A DNA stretch of 7,072 nucleotides from Candidatus Omnitrophota bacterium (GTDB lineage: Bacteria > Omnitrophota > 4484-213). The translations under genes and the position numbers were made by a program. Positions 6,524-7,072 of the stretch are shown in pieces. The stretch covers positions 1-7,072 of the forward strand of contig QNCL01000040.1 in the NCBI GenBank assembly GCA_003645805.1, written 5' to 3'. The notes below the pieces were generated by a model. That model was not told the DNA's origin. It saw nothing but the letters and a program-made list of their open reading frames with translations, and did no database searches. Positions within the stretch are counted from its first letter, which is position 1. Every line of letters begins with the position of its first letter.

Positions 6524-7072
6524 CTAATCCTTCTTGCCCGGCGAGTAAAGAAATCTATCAAAGGTCTCTCATAAGATTTGTGGGTGAAAATCTCTACGAG
6601 GTCAATTCCTAAGGAACGAAACATCATTCTCAAACTCTCCTCTCTCCTCTTGCTGGCAAGAGCAAATCTCTTTCTAAACCCCTCATCTCTACTATCAATT
6701 ATCATACGCTCTCCACTCTCCGCATCCTCCAACTCCAGAAAACCCACATTGGGAAACTCCTGCTCTCTTTTATCGGTTATCTTTATACCTATCAGATCAT
6801 GCTTCCTGCTGATTATCGCCAAAGAAGAACGAAAATCTGTGTCTATAAAGTCGGAGATGAGAAAAACTACTGCCCTTTTTTTAACCACCCGTCCCAGATA
6901 CTCCAAAGCAGTCTTAATACTTGTGCCCTTATGCTCGGGTTGAAAATAGAGGACTTCCCTTATCATACGCAGAACATTCCTTCTTCCTTTCTTGGGAGCA
7001 ATATACTTTTCTATCTTGTCAGAAAAGATGATTAAACCCACCTTATCATTATTATTTATGGCACTCAAAGAA
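6517..7072 (-). CDS. DUF58 family protein, C-terminal part (5' end beyond window)
   Basis: The frame is open to the right edge, so the start is not in the window; an internal TTG at 7068 is not a credible start because conserved DUF58 sequence runs across it. About 185 residues remain of a family usually near 290-300. Numbering from that TTG, recognisable elements are NNNDKVGLIIFSDKIEKYIA with PKKGRRN (6-31), GTS at 48-50 (the MIDAS-like Thr position), and AVVFLISDFIDTDF (66-79, with D73 at the position of the VWA Asp). After these comes a C-terminal part rich in Arg and Lys. DUF58 is a degenerate VWA-like domain almost always encoded beside moxR. No membrane segment is visible, consistent with a cytoplasmic protein. 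It is the most upstream gene seen in this operon and overlaps the next by 7 nt. Confidence 0.9.
   Translation of the reverse strand, partial: SLSAINNNDKVGLIIFSDKIEKYIAPKKGRRNVLRMIREVLYFQPEHKGTSIKTALEYLGRVVKKRAVVFLISDFIDTDFRSSLAIISRKHDLIGIKITDKREQEFPNVGFLELEDAESGERMIIDSRDEGFRKRFALASKRREESLRMMFRSLGIDLVEIFTHKSYERPLIDFFTRRARRIRC

Noticed and set aside
6578..6943. Plus-strand open frame of 121 codons opposite the DUF58 gene
   Set aside because: It lies wholly within a strongly supported DUF58 reading frame, with no recognisable family motif.
1..7072. CRISPR array, insertion sequence, tRNA/rRNA or phage genes
   Set aside because: No direct-repeat array, transposase-like frame, tRNA fold or phage-type protein was found; nearly every base is assigned to the eight minus-strand genes.

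Overview
The whole window reads as one tightly packed minus-strand gene set with essentially no free intergenic space. In transcription order (right to left) it holds: the C-terminal part of a DUF58 protein (cut by the right edge), a small membrane protein of the DUF4381-like type, two von Willebrand factor A (VWA) membrane proteins (BatA, BatB), a TPR protein with an extremely charged tail (BatC-like), BatD, a short class II tRNA nucleotidyltransferase/poly(A) polymerase-type protein, and nearly all of pgsA (cut by the left edge). No RNA genes, mobile elements, CRISPR arrays, convincing promoters or factor-independent terminators were seen.

The first six genes form the classical Bat (Bacteroides aerotolerance) arrangement, DUF58 - small membrane protein - batA - batB - batC - batD. 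It normally follows a moxR AAA+ ATPase gene, which would lie just beyond the right edge (inference). Predicted topology gives two layers. The VWA domains of BatA and BatB, the TPR protein and the three beta-rich repeats of BatD face the periplasm. DUF58, the C-terminal domain of the small membrane protein and the C-terminal domain of BatD face the cytoplasm. The last two look like copies of the same helical module, so the system appears to carry one cytoplasmic module on two different membrane anchors. The biochemical role of Bat systems is still poorly defined; envelope stress or a chaperone-like role with MoxR is the usual proposal.

Two housekeeping genes follow batD without a break. The nucleotidyltransferase start overlaps the batD stop, and pgsA begins 11 nt after the next stop with a strong Shine-Dalgarno sequence. 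Co-transcription with the Bat genes is therefore likely. The nucleotidyltransferase has all head-domain catalytic motifs but ends right after the neck region, at about 248 residues.

Organism: a bacterium using the standard code with ATG/GTG starts, probably a diderm, since it has exported and periplasmic Bat parts. DNA is moderately AT-rich, with strikingly purine-rich coding strands and Lys/Glu/Arg-rich proteins. This would suit a thermophilic or uncultured lineage (for example Omnitrophota-like or similar candidate phyla), but the sequence alone does not settle the taxon.
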